Assembly (NCBI GenBank): GCA_037178625.1
Contig: CM074137.1
Span: 992,001-1,056,000, forward strand
Length of the DNA stretch: 64,000 nt
Source of the DNA: Skeletonema tropicum
Lineage: Eukaryota; Bacillariophyta; Thalassiosirophyceae; Thalassiosirales; Thalassiosiraceae
Reading direction: 5' to 3'
The position numbers were made by a program, and so were the translations under genes. Shown in pieces: positions 30,856-41,952 of this stretch (within the stretch, counting starts at the first letter, position 1; every line of letters starts with the position of its first letter). The notes below the pieces were generated by a model. It was not told where the DNA came from. It was given only the letters and a program-made list of their open reading frames with translations, and searched no databases.

Positions 30856-32588
30856 GGAGCGATCTCACGATCAGCTGACTCGAATGTGCGTTCTCGCACA
30901 CTGGAGTTCTCCCTTCAATTTCAGATTTTCGATAGATCGAGTGGCGCATTCTTGTTTGATGGCCATCGCTGTCCCATGCTTGAAAAGCCCCACAAGCCCC
31001 GCGCGTGGAGGAGAAGGAGGCTCCGCGCGCAAGAAGAACCAACCCATGTATCACCGGAGACGAAGGTAAAGTTTACGGAAAGTTAAGCTAAGACACCATT
31101 AGGGTTATTGTCGCAAGTATAGATTCCGACGTTGATGTAGGAGAAAGGGCCAGCTGTGTGGAAGAAAATTGGCCTAACCTTAATGGTAAATTAAGACCAC
31201 TTTAAGGATATTGCAAGCTATTTTAGTATACACATGAAGATGGTATGAAGAAGGACCAGTGTTCTGGAGAAAACACATGCAAGGGGCCGAAACTGCCATA
31301 ATCCTCCACAAGTAAGTTTTCATCTCTATCACGAGACATGCTCTTCCTTTTCTTCCATACGGAACTTCTCTCAACGCCTCTCATAGTCAAAGCTTGTTAG
31401 TTTTTGCTCAAATGCACAGAGTCATCACATTGCTTCCAGTAGATCTGCCTGCTCCACAATGTGCACCGTGCCAAAGTCAAAGATGTTATGCCAGCAACTT
31501 CAACAACTAAGTAGTTTGTTCTGAACTCAAATTTGAGTCGTCCGATGAAGTTAATGATGGGTTTGGATAAATTTGCGTAAGTCAATTCGAGGTCCTCGTC
31601 AAAAATGGAACAGGGACTGATTAGAGAACATCAGAGAAGCACAAAATACCAACAACAAGAAGAGGAGAAGGAGAGAGAACAACAAACTCACAAGTCAAAC
31701 TCCAAGTCCAAGGTTCTTAACCAGGATGCATTTGCCTCTTCTGGACTATATAGAGTTAGCAGTAGTGGATCGTTAGAGCTTGATAGCAATGAGTAAGAGG
31801 ATGTCATGACAGGCAAAAACCCTGTAACGAAATGCTGTGATGTAGAGTTGAAATGCTGTGATGTAGAGTTGACTCGCTTGAATTACCGAGGTCGGCGAGG
31901 GCTAGTGACTTGAACAATATCGATGAAGAGAGAGCAAGAAAACAAGCATGAAACTAATTTTCTTCTCGAAACATCATATCTGCATGTACATACTTCTTCT
32001 ACTACTGTGACCTGTCAAATCACATGCGCTTGATCTTGATGAGTGTATATCTTACACTTTGTATCACTTCTTTTATTCGCTACTTTGTCTCTGTAAACAC
32101 ATGCATGCCCGCAGTGCCAAAATAGAGATCTTCAATTCGCTATTTACTATGTTGTCAAGAAATCGCATTTTCTCAACCAGAAAGCCATCATCTTGGACGG
32201 AGGAGCAGGGCGTCCTCAGGATGCAGCAATCGCAGATACACAATACATAATTTAATTCTTCTACACACAACAACTCCAACCTACCAAAATTACTACTGTC
32301 CCACCAGCTACTAAACCCACAGCAGGGCATACTCTTCGTGTTGCCCCTTGTCACAGCGATGCACTTCTTGTGAGCGATGTTGGAAAACCCAGAGAGAAGC
32401 GGGGAAGCAACGTTCAAGCTAATACTTCTCTTCGCCTATCCCACAGCAGACACGAACGAAAGAAAGTTGCGAAGAAACAAACTAAAGCACCACGGCAAGC
32501 TCGGTTGGGTCGTTCTTCTTCAGTAAGAAGAACGCGTAGATAGATTGTACGTTGAGTTTCTATATGTACCAGTACGTACCCGTATGTA
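30856..32588. other. Accessory spacer with two weak coding-like fragments
   Basis: A plus frame at 31605-31796 (MEQGLIREHQRSTKYQQQEE..., 63 residues, Gln/Glu/Lys/Ser-rich) has an ATG but no recognisable domain. A second plus frame without ATG, 32256-32543 (95 residues), starts FFYTQQLQPTKITTVPP and ends in a very basic tail (RLGRSSSVRRTRR). Both look more like pieces of coding sequence than random DNA, but no gene model joins them. A 22-bp unit containing AAATGCTGTGATGTAGAGTTG is doubled near 31829-31872. Confidence 0.35.
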
Positions 32589-33696
32589 CAGCAGTTTCCG
32601 GTGATTGCCCGTCCACAAAAAAATATAATAGTTGCCCGCTAAAGCTTCTGCCAGAAGACCCCCTATGAGATGAGGCCTTTAGTGTAAAGGCAGTGTGACT
32701 TGCTAATGTGACTTGTGTCACTATGTGCGATTTACGAAAGGCCTCGTTTGGCGATCCAACGCAAGAAAAGCGGTGTTCAACACTGTCACATCTAGGGACA
32801 CTCAGGGACACTCACCGCGTGTCCCTGAGTGTCCCTCACTGTCCCTGACTATCCCTGACTGTCTCTGAGTGTCCCTACTGTCCCTGAGTGTCCTCGCCAA
32901 TTTTACCATCACTAATCACTACACGCACCATCACCATGCTCGAATCAGACGTGGCAAGCATTCCTTGAACACCATCTCGACAATACAGAATCAGAGTCAT
33001 TAGAGCTAGCAGTTGGATTGCTGTCGCTGTCGTCATTCTCCAGAGAGCACATTTTCAAGGCTCCTGGTACAATAGACAATCTACTTCGTCTGATTCGTTG
33101 TCGCTTGATGATGAGGCGGAAGAGTTTGAAGCAGCGGAAGAGTCGGAGAAAAGGTGATCGTTTGAGTTTGATGAAGATGAGATATCAATGCATTCTTCAC
33201 TCTCGCTCCCATCGTCGTCTGATTGACTGGTGCGCTGTCTTGTGCGATGCTGGAGGCGTCTAAATCTATACATGGTGTGTTTGTGTAGGATCTGTAGTGC
33301 ATACTTAGAAGTTTGTGATAGATGGGTACTTCTATGATGTGTACATAGCATGGTGATGGTGCGTGTAGTGATTAGTGATTAGTGCGTGATGGTAAAATTG
33401 GCGAGGACACTCAGGGATAGTCAGGGACACTCAGGGATAATCTGGGACACTCGGGGACAGTGAGGGACACTCAGGTACACTCGCGGTGAGTGTCCCCCAT
33501 TGTCCCTAGATGTGAAAGCGTTGAATACCGCTTTTCTTGCGTTGGATCGCCAAACGAGGCCTTCCGTAAATCGCACGTACATATAGTGACACAAGTCACA
33601 TTAGCAAGTCACACTGTCTTTACACTAAAGGCCTCATCTCATATTGTAGGTGGTCTTCCAGCTACACAGCAGCGGGCAACTACGGTGGACACACTG
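32589..33696. mobile_element. Foldback-type transposon with long inverted arms
   Basis: Bases about 32648-32942 return in reverse complement at about 33349-33662 with roughly 90% identity by eye. Examples are GAGATGAGGCCTTTAGTG, GGCGATCCAACGCAAGAAAA and CGCCAATTTTACCATCAC, each seen in both arms. The right terminus ends GGTGGACACACTG before TA, the same end as the MITE at 30768. The left terminus (CAGCAGTTTCCGGTGATTGCCCG) is a decayed version. Each arm contains a subterminal array of 10-11-bp units built on GGGACACTCA. The 400-bp centre holds a minus-strand Ser/Asp-rich frame (33351-33055) that shifts and continues briefly, probably a relic. Confidence 0.8.
32800..32900 (+). repeat. Subterminal GTCCCTGAGT-type short repeats, left arm
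   Basis: About nine degenerate copies of a 10-11-bp unit (GTCCCTGAGT, GTCCCTCACT, ATCCCTGACT and so on). The mirror array lies at about 33408-33490 in the right arm. Arrays like this near transposon ends commonly bind transposase; that is inference here. Confidence 0.8.
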
Positions 33697-33866
33697 TACT
33701 ACACAGCAACTATAACACAACTATCTTTTTTTCAGAGAACTTCTACCACTCTGTCTCTCTAGCTTGCGTTACTATCACTTAGACGATCGCCAGGCTCAAA
33801 TTCCACATGTTGGCAAAAGAGCTTTTTAAAATTGTCTAAAGCTATTCACTTCAGCTTATGGTATGC

Positions 33867-36209
33867 TTACGTTAGCTCCATATGCCGGCTCCCATACGGA
33901 TCTCTATAATCAGGCGTTGCCATATAATGCCCACCACTTGGACGCCCACCACCAATAATGTACTTGAACGGTATAAGCATAATCTTGAGGATGCATCCAA
34001 TCACAGTGATGACAAGTCGGCAAAGGCTGGCACAGATACCATCTGGATTTTCGGACATTTGGTAGGCAGTGTATATCATGAGTATCATGAAGACAAAGCT
34101 GAGAAAGCCTCCTACCTTCTTTACTTCTTCTTCAACCTCTTCTTCCCACTCTTCCATTGATTCGTCATTGGGTCCAGTTGCACCCGTGGCAGCATTTGGC
34201 ATTTGTTTTCCATCCTCAAATGAAGTCTCCATCTTCTCTTCATTGATTACTGGATCAAGAGAATCGTCAGTTGGTTCTATATACTCAATTGTTGGTTTGG
34301 AAGTTGGAGGTGAAGGAGCTGGAACTGTTGTTGCTTCTTCTGCGGCAGCTGAAGTAGTTGATATTGATTCGTCTTTCGCAGCTTCGGTTGTTGTCGTTAC
34401 AGTTGTTGTTGATGAGGTTGTAGTAGTGCTTTCATCTTTCGTTTCAGATTTAGTTGCAGTTGTAGCAGCTGTAGTGGTTGTACTTTCGTCCTCGGTAGGA
34501 ACAGCCTCATCTTCTTCTTCCGCATCTTCCACTGCTCCTTCGGCAGGAGCTGCGTCGGCGTCACTTTCATCATCACCAGTTTTGTCTTCCTCTTCAGTTA
34601 TCTTATCTCTATCCGGACCATCATCCATATTGCTTGGTTCACTATGAGCTTCCTTCACCTCAGGCGAGACCAGTTCCAGCTCATCATTTGCAGCTGTATT
34701 GTTTGTTGTTCCGTTTGTTTCATTATTGTATTGAGTCAGATCCATTGTCAGTGCTGGATCAAGTGTGATATCTTCTCCCGCAGTGGCATTGTTTAATTCA
34801 GATTCCAATTCCTCCTCCACTGCAAAGAAGAAACAAGTAAGAGAAATTAACATGAGTGATTGATGACATCAACAAAAATGACACAAGAACGAAACAAAGT
34901 ATAATTCCAACAAGAAAACTCACAAGCACTCTCAATAATCTCAATGCCCTCCTCAGTCTCCTTCTTCCCCTCCTCAAACATCCCATCATCATCCTCATTC
35001 ACCAACCGTTCCTCCATCTCCTCCAAATCTTGAATCTTATCCTCAATCAAGGTCGAGTTCCCCGCCTGCCTCCTTCAAAATTTCCCCCACTAATTGCTCT
35101 TCACCCTGTTTCAACCCCTCAATGTAATCTTCCTTCATTGAGGCGACATTTATATCACCATCGTCGGTTTCACTTTCGATTTCTTCAATGGTATCCTTTA
35201 TTTGACCAAGTTGTTCGGCTAGTAGGAGCTCTTTGATGGCTACATCATCATCCATGTAGTTATCTTCCTCAGTATCTTGATCATCATCAGTAGCTTGATC
35301 ATCACCATCACCATCACCATCACTTTCTCCATCCTCACCACCATCAGCAGTTGTAGCAGCTTGATAATCAGTATCAGCAACTTGATCATCATCATCACCA
35401 CCCAGAGTAAACGCATCATCCAACCGTCCCTCCTCCGCCATAATTTCCTCAATCAATTCAAATTCCTCCTCTTCCAATTCTTCCATAACTAAATCATTTT
35501 TTCCATTTGTGTTATTCTGATCTAGGATGACGAGTTCCTCCATTACCGCGTCTAATTCTTGGCTTAGTTCTTCTTCTTTTTCGACTTGGTCTTTAATGGT
35601 GGTGTTGTTAAGGACTGGAGTTGGTGTGGTGGTGGTGGTTGTGGTTGTTTCGTGAGACTTTTTTGGTTTGGAAGTGTGTTTTTTTTTGGCGTCCTTATTG
35701 GTGGTGATTTCTTCTTCTTGTGTTTCAATCGTGGTGGTGGCATCGGTGGTGGTGGAAGTTGTAGCCGCCACTGTTGTGGTTGTTTCATCGTGTGTTTGCT
35801 TGTTATCGTGTTTGTGTTTATTTTTCTTACTGTGTTTGGTTGTAGCGGCAGCAGTAGTCGTGGTGGCAGCGGTAGTAGTAGTGGAGGAAGATTCCTCCTT
35901 TTCTTCCTCAATTAGAACTTCTGCTTCCTTCACCATGTTTGCAGCAAAATCATCATCATCATCATCGTCGTCCTCTTGAACAACTGGTGGTGGCGTAGCC
36001 TTCTTTTTATGTTTATCTTTATTCAATTGACGATGATGATGATGATGAGCCCCACCACGCAAAAAGAATGACGGATCTTTTATTTTGCTGTTGCTAATGC
36101 CGTCGCTACTGATGGACGCTGAGGAGAATATTACCGACGACGCCAGTAGTAGGAGCGTGGTAAATATTGATAGTAGGCGCAGCATTGTTGCCTTGGGATT
36201 TTGAGGCAT
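33867..36209 (-). CDS. Acidic, threonine-rich secreted or type I membrane protein
   Basis: Three segments are read together: 36209 to about 35045, about 35045 to 34924, and 34819-33867. The last intron is 104 nt (GTGAGT ... TTTGCAG) and in phase. The join near 35041-35056 needs a one-base shift: the first frame stops at ELDLD, while the next continues LIEDKIQDLEEMEERL. A signal peptide (LRLLSIFTTLLLLASSVIF) opens the protein. Then come FFLRGG, a His run, long Asp/Glu and poly-Thr stretches, coiled-coil-like Glu-rich helices, and a C-terminal hydrophobic pair (GGFLSFVFMILMIYTAYQM; LVITVIGCILKIMLIPF) with a Gly/Tyr tail. The Thr tracts suggest O-glycosylation. A cell-wall or matrix role is possible but unproven. 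If the shift is real, this is two genes or a pseudogene. Confidence 0.6.
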
Positions 36210-36728
36210 TGGATGGTGCTGTCTGGGCTTCTGTCTATTTATTGCGGATTATGATTGTGGTTGGTAGGTGTCGTGTGTCGTGGTTGGCTTTCAGCATTTT
36301 TTTGAGCTTGGATCTTTTGAGGTAAAAGCCGGGTCATTTTCATTTTCCACGTGAACGTAAATAAACCACTGGTACAAATTTACGTAGGAATTCAAATGAT
36401 TGTCGGGCTGGTGGCCGGCGGGCGAAAGAGAAGATGGAAAATGGGACAATGGTACTCATTTCTCTGCATTTGCTGCATAGATAACGCATACGCATAACTC
36501 TCTATCGATCACTGCCCAACGAACTGCCTGTCGACATTGCTGTTCTTACAATAGTCAATCTGTTCGGGCCGACGCACGGGCAATACATAGTAGGCAAAGA
36601 TTGCAGACAAGCTGTGTAGCACAGACTTCATCTGAGACGCGAGCATTAATTTAGTGTACAAAAATGTTGGAGGCCCATTAGATATTTTGGCTGAAAAACT
36701 ATCCACAACATCCACAAGTACTCATATC
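36210..36728. promoter_or_regulatory. Divergent promoter region
   Basis: A 0.5-kb space between two genes that start in opposite directions (Thr-rich protein and M14-like protein). It should hold both promoters. No TATA box or operator is clear. The M14-like frame is open here from 36654, but has no ATG before 36729. Confidence 0.5.
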
Positions 36729-39362
36729 ATGACAATGTTATTTAGTGCTGCCTGCTATCGGCACCCAACATTCAAGAGGCGAAGAAAAATGTTTCCATGT
36801 TTTGCGTTGATGGCATTAGTGTTGGTCATTGGTGTATCAAGCGCCAATAACTCTAACATTGAAGCGCAAGAATACAACACTGAAACCCAACAACACCAAC
36901 GACGACGACAACAAAAGACCAATGAACCCAACAACAATAACATCGCAGAGCAAATGCTATCGTCCTTTTTTGAAAAGTTACATAATCTTGAGGAGCAATT
37001 TGGATCAAATTTAGTCACTGTGCGAGATGCTACCGATGTGTATCCAATACTATCACAGACTGACAATGTTGTTGGCTGTCCTGCTGTGCACCACCATCCA
37101 CAAGAAGAAAAGGAGAAACAACAACTTCCATGCTATAATACTCCAATTGTCACCATTCATGATCGTATCACCAACCCCTTTGATGGTCAGGCACAGTATC
37201 AACCAGAAGTTCTCTTACTCAGTGGGCTGGATACACCCACACGAATGGATATACTCGGCCCTTCATCGATTTATGAAACTTTGAAATTGTTATTGGATTG
37301 TGCTGCCTGTGAGGCATTATCTCCATGGGTAGTACCACCACAACCAGCAGTCTCAACGGCGCCTTCTACGTTGAATGATACGACAACAACAACATCAGAA
37401 GCACCACCAATTATCATCAATCCTGCAATCACATGTCGAAATGAATTACAATCTCAAGGGATTGATGATCCTCTACGGAAATGGATGGCACGACTTGTAG
37501 CGACACGAACGATTATTGCAGTGCCTATAGTTGATGCGGCTGGATTTTATTATCGATTGGAGATGGAAGAAGAGTCGTCGTTTGGTCAACAATCTACTAC
37601 TGCAGATGATTCATCATCATCATCATCATCATGGTCGCAATGTGATTTTCCCTATCCTGATCACTGGAAGAATCCATCATCTTCTTCGGAGAGCAGTAAT
37701 AACAAATGCATGAGCACATTTCCCACTCAATTAATAAATGAAATATTCCGTTCTCATGCGATTCAATTGGGAGTAGCATTTCATGGTCATGTCGATGACT
37801 TTTTATTGCCAAGTGGATGGATTGGTGTGCCAACTTGGGAGATGAGTGAAGTGTCACAATCATCATCATCATCAGCTAATAATGCACCGCAACCAATAGT
37901 CTCAGTAGATGAAGATGCAATGATTGAAATTGGTTGGGCGTATAGTATATTTGGTGGTGGGGGTACGTACAACAACAACAACAACAACTACTCAGTACAA
38001 ACCATCCCACCCAAGTCGAAACAAGTTATGCAAGAGCAAACAACAACCGATAGCAGTACTAGTGATTATTGCAAAGGTGCAACCATGGAACACTTTGCCT
38101 TTTCTGCTGGTTTGACACAAATGGATGAATCTAATTCAGGAGCAGCAGTGCCAATTTGGTTGGAACAATGTGACAGTGAATATGCATCCGAACAACAACA
38201 ACCTAGTAGCCATTATGATAGTTTATCGCTCCGGTCCTTCATTGCAAGTGTCGTTGCATCATCAACGAGTAAGGAGTATCCATCTTGCCTTCCTGGCTTT
38301 GAGATTGATGAACTGTTGTGCTTGCCTGAAAACAACAATGATCCACACTTCTTTTCGGACTATACGTCGCGTCTTGGTGGCAACATTCGCATGTCACTTC
38401 TTGCTACCGAACTTGTCGAGCCATGGACATCCATTCGATCGATCGCTGGAGTTGAACTCCGCGACGATGACATTATCCCATTATCTCCACGTTTACCCGA
38501 GAATTGTCCCGAAGCTAGGGCGATGACATTACCTGAATCCGTGCTGATGAAAGATGTCAACATTACCTGGACGGTTGGTGGAGCATTCACTGTGGCCGAA
38601 ACAGCAATCATGCATGGCAAATGGGATGTACTTGATAAGAAAATATTTGACTGTGTGTCACAGCCTACGAAGCAAGAGTTGGATGCATTTTTCACTATAC
38701 TGAGAGACTTTGAAATAATGGAGGGTGAAACAGCTCAAGAAATGGAAGATGATGTGAGTTTTACTCCGGTACAAAATGGCGTTACACGGTGGCATCCGTC
38801 ACAACTGAACAGTGTAGCGGGAGTGATACCGGCTGAGACGTCATTTTCAGTGTCATTGGATCTTAGTGACTACAAGGTTGGAGACGTGATTGCCATTTAT
38901 GCATTGGCAAGAACGGACCAGCGTGAATATACTAGAGAGAATCATCCTCAAAGTAGCTTCGTCAACGCACGAACAAATCCCGATTGGTCGCATACTAACA
39001 AAGGAATGGCTGGTAGTGCATCTGCAGTTCAAGGAAGACTAGATTGGTTTTCAGTACCTGTAACCATCACAATCGGACAGCAACCAGGATTTTTCCAAAG
39101 CAAGCGACCCATCGAGACTTCGGTGCGCGTTTCAGACATTGGATTGGTATCTGATGATGGCCCTGGGATTGAAGACCTTTTCTTTCCCTTACTGGCTGCA
39201 ATAATAGTAGTTGCTTTGGTTTTTGTCTGTACCTTCTGTAGGGAAGAGAGTGATGGAACCGATGTGTTCAGCGTTCTTAGGGAGCGACGTGCAATCAAAC
39301 GGCAGAAGATATCAATGGAAGAATTTTTCACTGACGAAGCCCATTGTCTAGAGTTAACATAA
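36729..39362 (+). CDS. M14 carboxypeptidase-like type I membrane protein, probable pseudoenzyme
   Basis: 877 residues from the ATG at 36729. The ATG at 36789 gives a cleaner signal peptide (MFPCFALMALVLVIGVSSA). The N-terminal half follows the zinc carboxypeptidase fold: YQPEVLLLSGLDTPTRMDI where the family has the HxxE zinc motif, TIIAVPIVDAAGFYYRLE for the NPDG strand, and AIQLGVAFHGHVDDFLLPSG with the third zinc His. The HxxE pair is absent, so catalysis looks lost. Low-complexity Ser/Asn/Gln inserts interrupt the domain. A beta-rich region follows, then a transmembrane helix near the end (LFFPLLAAIIVVALVFVCTF) and a basic cytosolic tail. The ligand is unknown. It is convergent with the next gene, whose stop lies 14 bp away. 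Confidence 0.65.
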   Translation: MTMLFSAACYRHPTFKRRRKMFPCFALMALVLVIGVSSANNSNIEAQEYNTETQQHQRRRQQKTNEPNNNNIAEQMLSSFFEKLHNLEEQFGSNLVTVRDATDVYPILSQTDNVVGCPAVHHHPQEEKEKQQLPCYNTPIVTIHDRITNPFDGQAQYQPEVLLLSGLDTPTRMDILGPSSIYETLKLLLDCAACEALSPWVVPPQPAVSTAPSTLNDTTTTTSEAPPIIINPAITCRNELQSQGIDDPLRKWMARLVATRTIIAVPIVDAAGFYYRLEMEEESSFGQQSTTADDSSSSSSSWSQCDFPYPDHWKNPSSSSESSNNKCMSTFPTQLINEIFRSHAIQLGVAFHGHVDDFLLPSGWIGVPTWEMSEVSQSSSSSANNAPQPIVSVDEDAMIEIGWAYSIFGGGGTYNNNNNNYSVQTIPPKSKQVMQEQTTTDSSTSDYCKGATMEHFAFSAGLTQMDESNSGAAVPIWLEQCDSEYASEQQQPSSHYDSLSLRSFIASVVASSTSKEYPSCLPGFEIDELLCLPENNNDPHFFSDYTSRLGGNIRMSLLATELVEPWTSIRSIAGVELRDDDIIPLSPRLPENCPEARAMTLPESVLMKDVNITWTVGGAFTVAETAIMHGKWDVLDKKIFDCVSQPTKQELDAFFTILRDFEIMEGETAQEMEDDVSFTPVQNGVTRWHPSQLNSVAGVIPAETSFSVSLDLSDYKVGDVIAIYALARTDQREYTRENHPQSSFVNARTNPDWSHTNKGMAGSASAVQGRLDWFSVPVTITIGQQPGFFQSKRPIETSVRVSDIGLVSDDGPGIEDLFFPLLAAIIVVALVFVCTFCREESDGTDVFSVLRERRAIKRQKISMEEFFTDEAHCLELT

Positions 39363-39376
39363 TGTGTATAAAATAA

Positions 39377-41952
39377 TCAAGATGCATTGAGGAGAGAACC
39401 GCTGGCTTCGAAGGAGAAATGATTCATACCAGTCATGACTTCGTCGGCGAGGTGAGGTGGGATAGATTGAATAAGGCCACAGCAGGCTTGTGCCAACTCA
39501 GCCATGAATCTACTGTCAAATCCAAGCAGCGTTGCAAGAATTGAATCTTCTTCGCTGTCACCCAAATCAAGTTGACCGGCCTCGTCAATCCACAATAAGA
39601 CACGTACAAGTGCTGCACAAGCTAGTCGTTTGGATGATTTTCCATCGGAAAGCTCAAGCTTCTTTCTAAGCCAAGATTCCAACCATTTGGCAGATTTACT
39701 TAAATGAGTAGGGTGGGTTAAACTGTACCAAGCACGGAAGCAAAGCCTGCCTACATACACTGGCTCAAGTTTCTCTGTGTTTCGGGGCGAATCGAACTCT
39801 CCATACTTCACCACACTAAGTACGTGCTCTTCAAGAAGCCAAAGAAGATGAATTTGACCATCGCTTGGTGTAAAACTAGATTCTTTGTCTTGGTCAAATT
39901 TCAAACGAACCACGTCCATCATGTCTTTAAACTCGTTGACCGTAGCAGCGAACAGTGCTGTTTCTGCATCTTTGATTTCAATGTCCATCTTGGAGGTAAG
40001 AAGATCAACACACTCTAGAATCAAGCCATTTTTGCCACCCACCAGAAGCGCAGCTGCTTGTATGTTTTCTGCCAATGCGCATTGGCGCAAGACAGTTGCG
40101 CTATCGAAAACAAATTTTGATTCTACTCTCCTTCCTGCCATTTCGCACACAGCGTTGAGTAAAATCTGTGTAGGAATTGTTGTAGTTCCGTCTCTCCACT
40201 CTTTGTGCCTATAAGCTAGAATGAGAAGCGCAGCAATTAGTAGATCAAAATCAAGGCCGCATCCATTCATGGGTATCAATACGTCTTTGATAGATCGCAT
40301 TGCTTCTCTGTAACATTGACTTTCATCGCTTGCATTTGACACATTTGTCGAGTCTACTCCCAAGCCAATCTCAGTCTCAGCGTTGCAAAAAGTGCCTGAA
40401 ACTATTTCCCTAAGCCACTCATCAGGTAGATGAGAATGAATGTGATGATATTGGGTTTTGGACGGGAATTCTATTTCTCTCTTAAGACGTTCGAGTGCCC
40501 ATGCTCGTACTTCGGGTTCTTGAAGCATCACATACTTGCCATGGACTGATACAAGACTTAACGCAAGTCTGGTGTCTTCTTCGATCGAAAACCAGAACGG
40601 CATTCCACTCTCTTCGTCCAGCAGGTCCAACAGAACCCTCGTGGCATCAGTACTTGATTCTAAAATTGTTTCCACTAGAGCAACAAAGAGACCTAGAGAT
40701 GGGCGTTTGGTGGAAACTACTCCTGTACGCTGTGGTGCACGCCATCGGAGTTCATTGGGAATCGCTGTGTTGAGCACTAGTAGAGCGGATCGTAGGCAAT
40801 TCCTAACCACGGCCATCTTAAGCAGACATTGCACAGGCCAAATAGTATCCAGCGTAGGACTTTCCACACTTGATAGCAATCTCACAATGTTCTGCCCCTC
40901 TGTCAACTTCTGATCCAAACTTATATACTGTGATATAGCCACAGTTGCAGCCCCAACGAGCATTAAACATGTGTCGGAAGCGTCATAAAGTTCATTTCGG
41001 ATTAAAAATCCTTCCAAGGCGCTTGACATCTCTGCACCTCCTTTAATCAAGCAGCCCACCGCCATATCTGCAAGAGAAGTCATTGTATCTCGAGACCCGC
41101 CATCCGTGCAAAGCGGAGTGATGCCGTCGATTAACCCTTTGTGAATGCTTAGCTCACCAATGGAATCACCCGTCTTTGCTATTCCACGTAAGTCGTAAAC
41201 GGCGTCTGCGTCATCAAGCAAACTCAGAGCCACAGAAGCAGCGGTGTAATAGTCACGACGTTGACACAGCCATGACAGCACGTGATTGAATGGAGTTGAC
41301 AAAGGGCTGTGAAGGGCATTGGTTCGAAGCGATAGAGATTGTAGTTGAGTTCCAAAGCGGGCGAATGCAAACAAAACCTGACCATAAGCAGTACTCCGGC
41401 TCTGAAGTTGAGTCCAACTTGAGCAATGTCGTAACAGCCGGCTTGATTTTTCCTTGTGTGACAAAGCGAGTTTCTTCGAACGACTCGACCTCCGCTCGGG
41501 CTCATGGGATATACTATCTAAAGCTCTGACGAGAACATCATCAATTCCACCTTCAATTGCCGCCGTTACTTTGATTGATTCTTTTATCGTGAGGGAACAA
41601 GATAACTTTGTCAAAAAGTCATCTCTCTCTTCCAGCCGAAATAATGATGGGGGACTAGGGCGGTTTGGTGAAAAATGTAGTCTCTCCATCAAAGGATTGA
41701 ATAAGAGAACGGCGACCAATAAGGGGCATGACTGTCTGAAGCAAGACATGGCATAGCATTGATGCGTTCAAATTGAATAACAAACGGTCCATCTGATTCG
41801 GTAGAACCGTCCCAACACACGAAATACGAGTTGGTATTAGGGACGACCAAGTAATGACCAACCTTGTCCTCCAGTGCACCACATGGTGTCCCGCTGCAAT
41901 CCGGTGACAGCAACAACTTCATCTGGTGATGTCTCGCAATCGGTAGTGTCAT
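39377..41952 (-). CDS. Large uncharacterised protein, C-terminal helical part
   Basis: A 790-codon frame (41749-39377) of mostly helical, Leu/Ala-rich sequence (FNHVLSWLCQRRDYYTAASV, ALSLLDDADAVYDLRGI) that resembles an alpha-solenoid. I do not recognise the family. Immediately upstream, a second frame (41952-41689) reads like a beta-propeller blade (GHYLVVPNTNSYFVCWDGS ... FVIQFERINAMPC). It seems to belong to the same protein as the genes to its right. One-base shifts near 41700 and 41890 would connect them. Propeller-plus-solenoid proteins are typical of coat, tether and trafficking complexes, but that is only an analogy. The stop faces the M14-like gene at 14 bp. Confidence 0.6.

Noticed and set aside
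35586..35979. Gly/Val/Ser-rich plus frames opposite the Thr-rich gene
   Set aside because: They are the complement of Thr and Asp codon repeats in the real gene.
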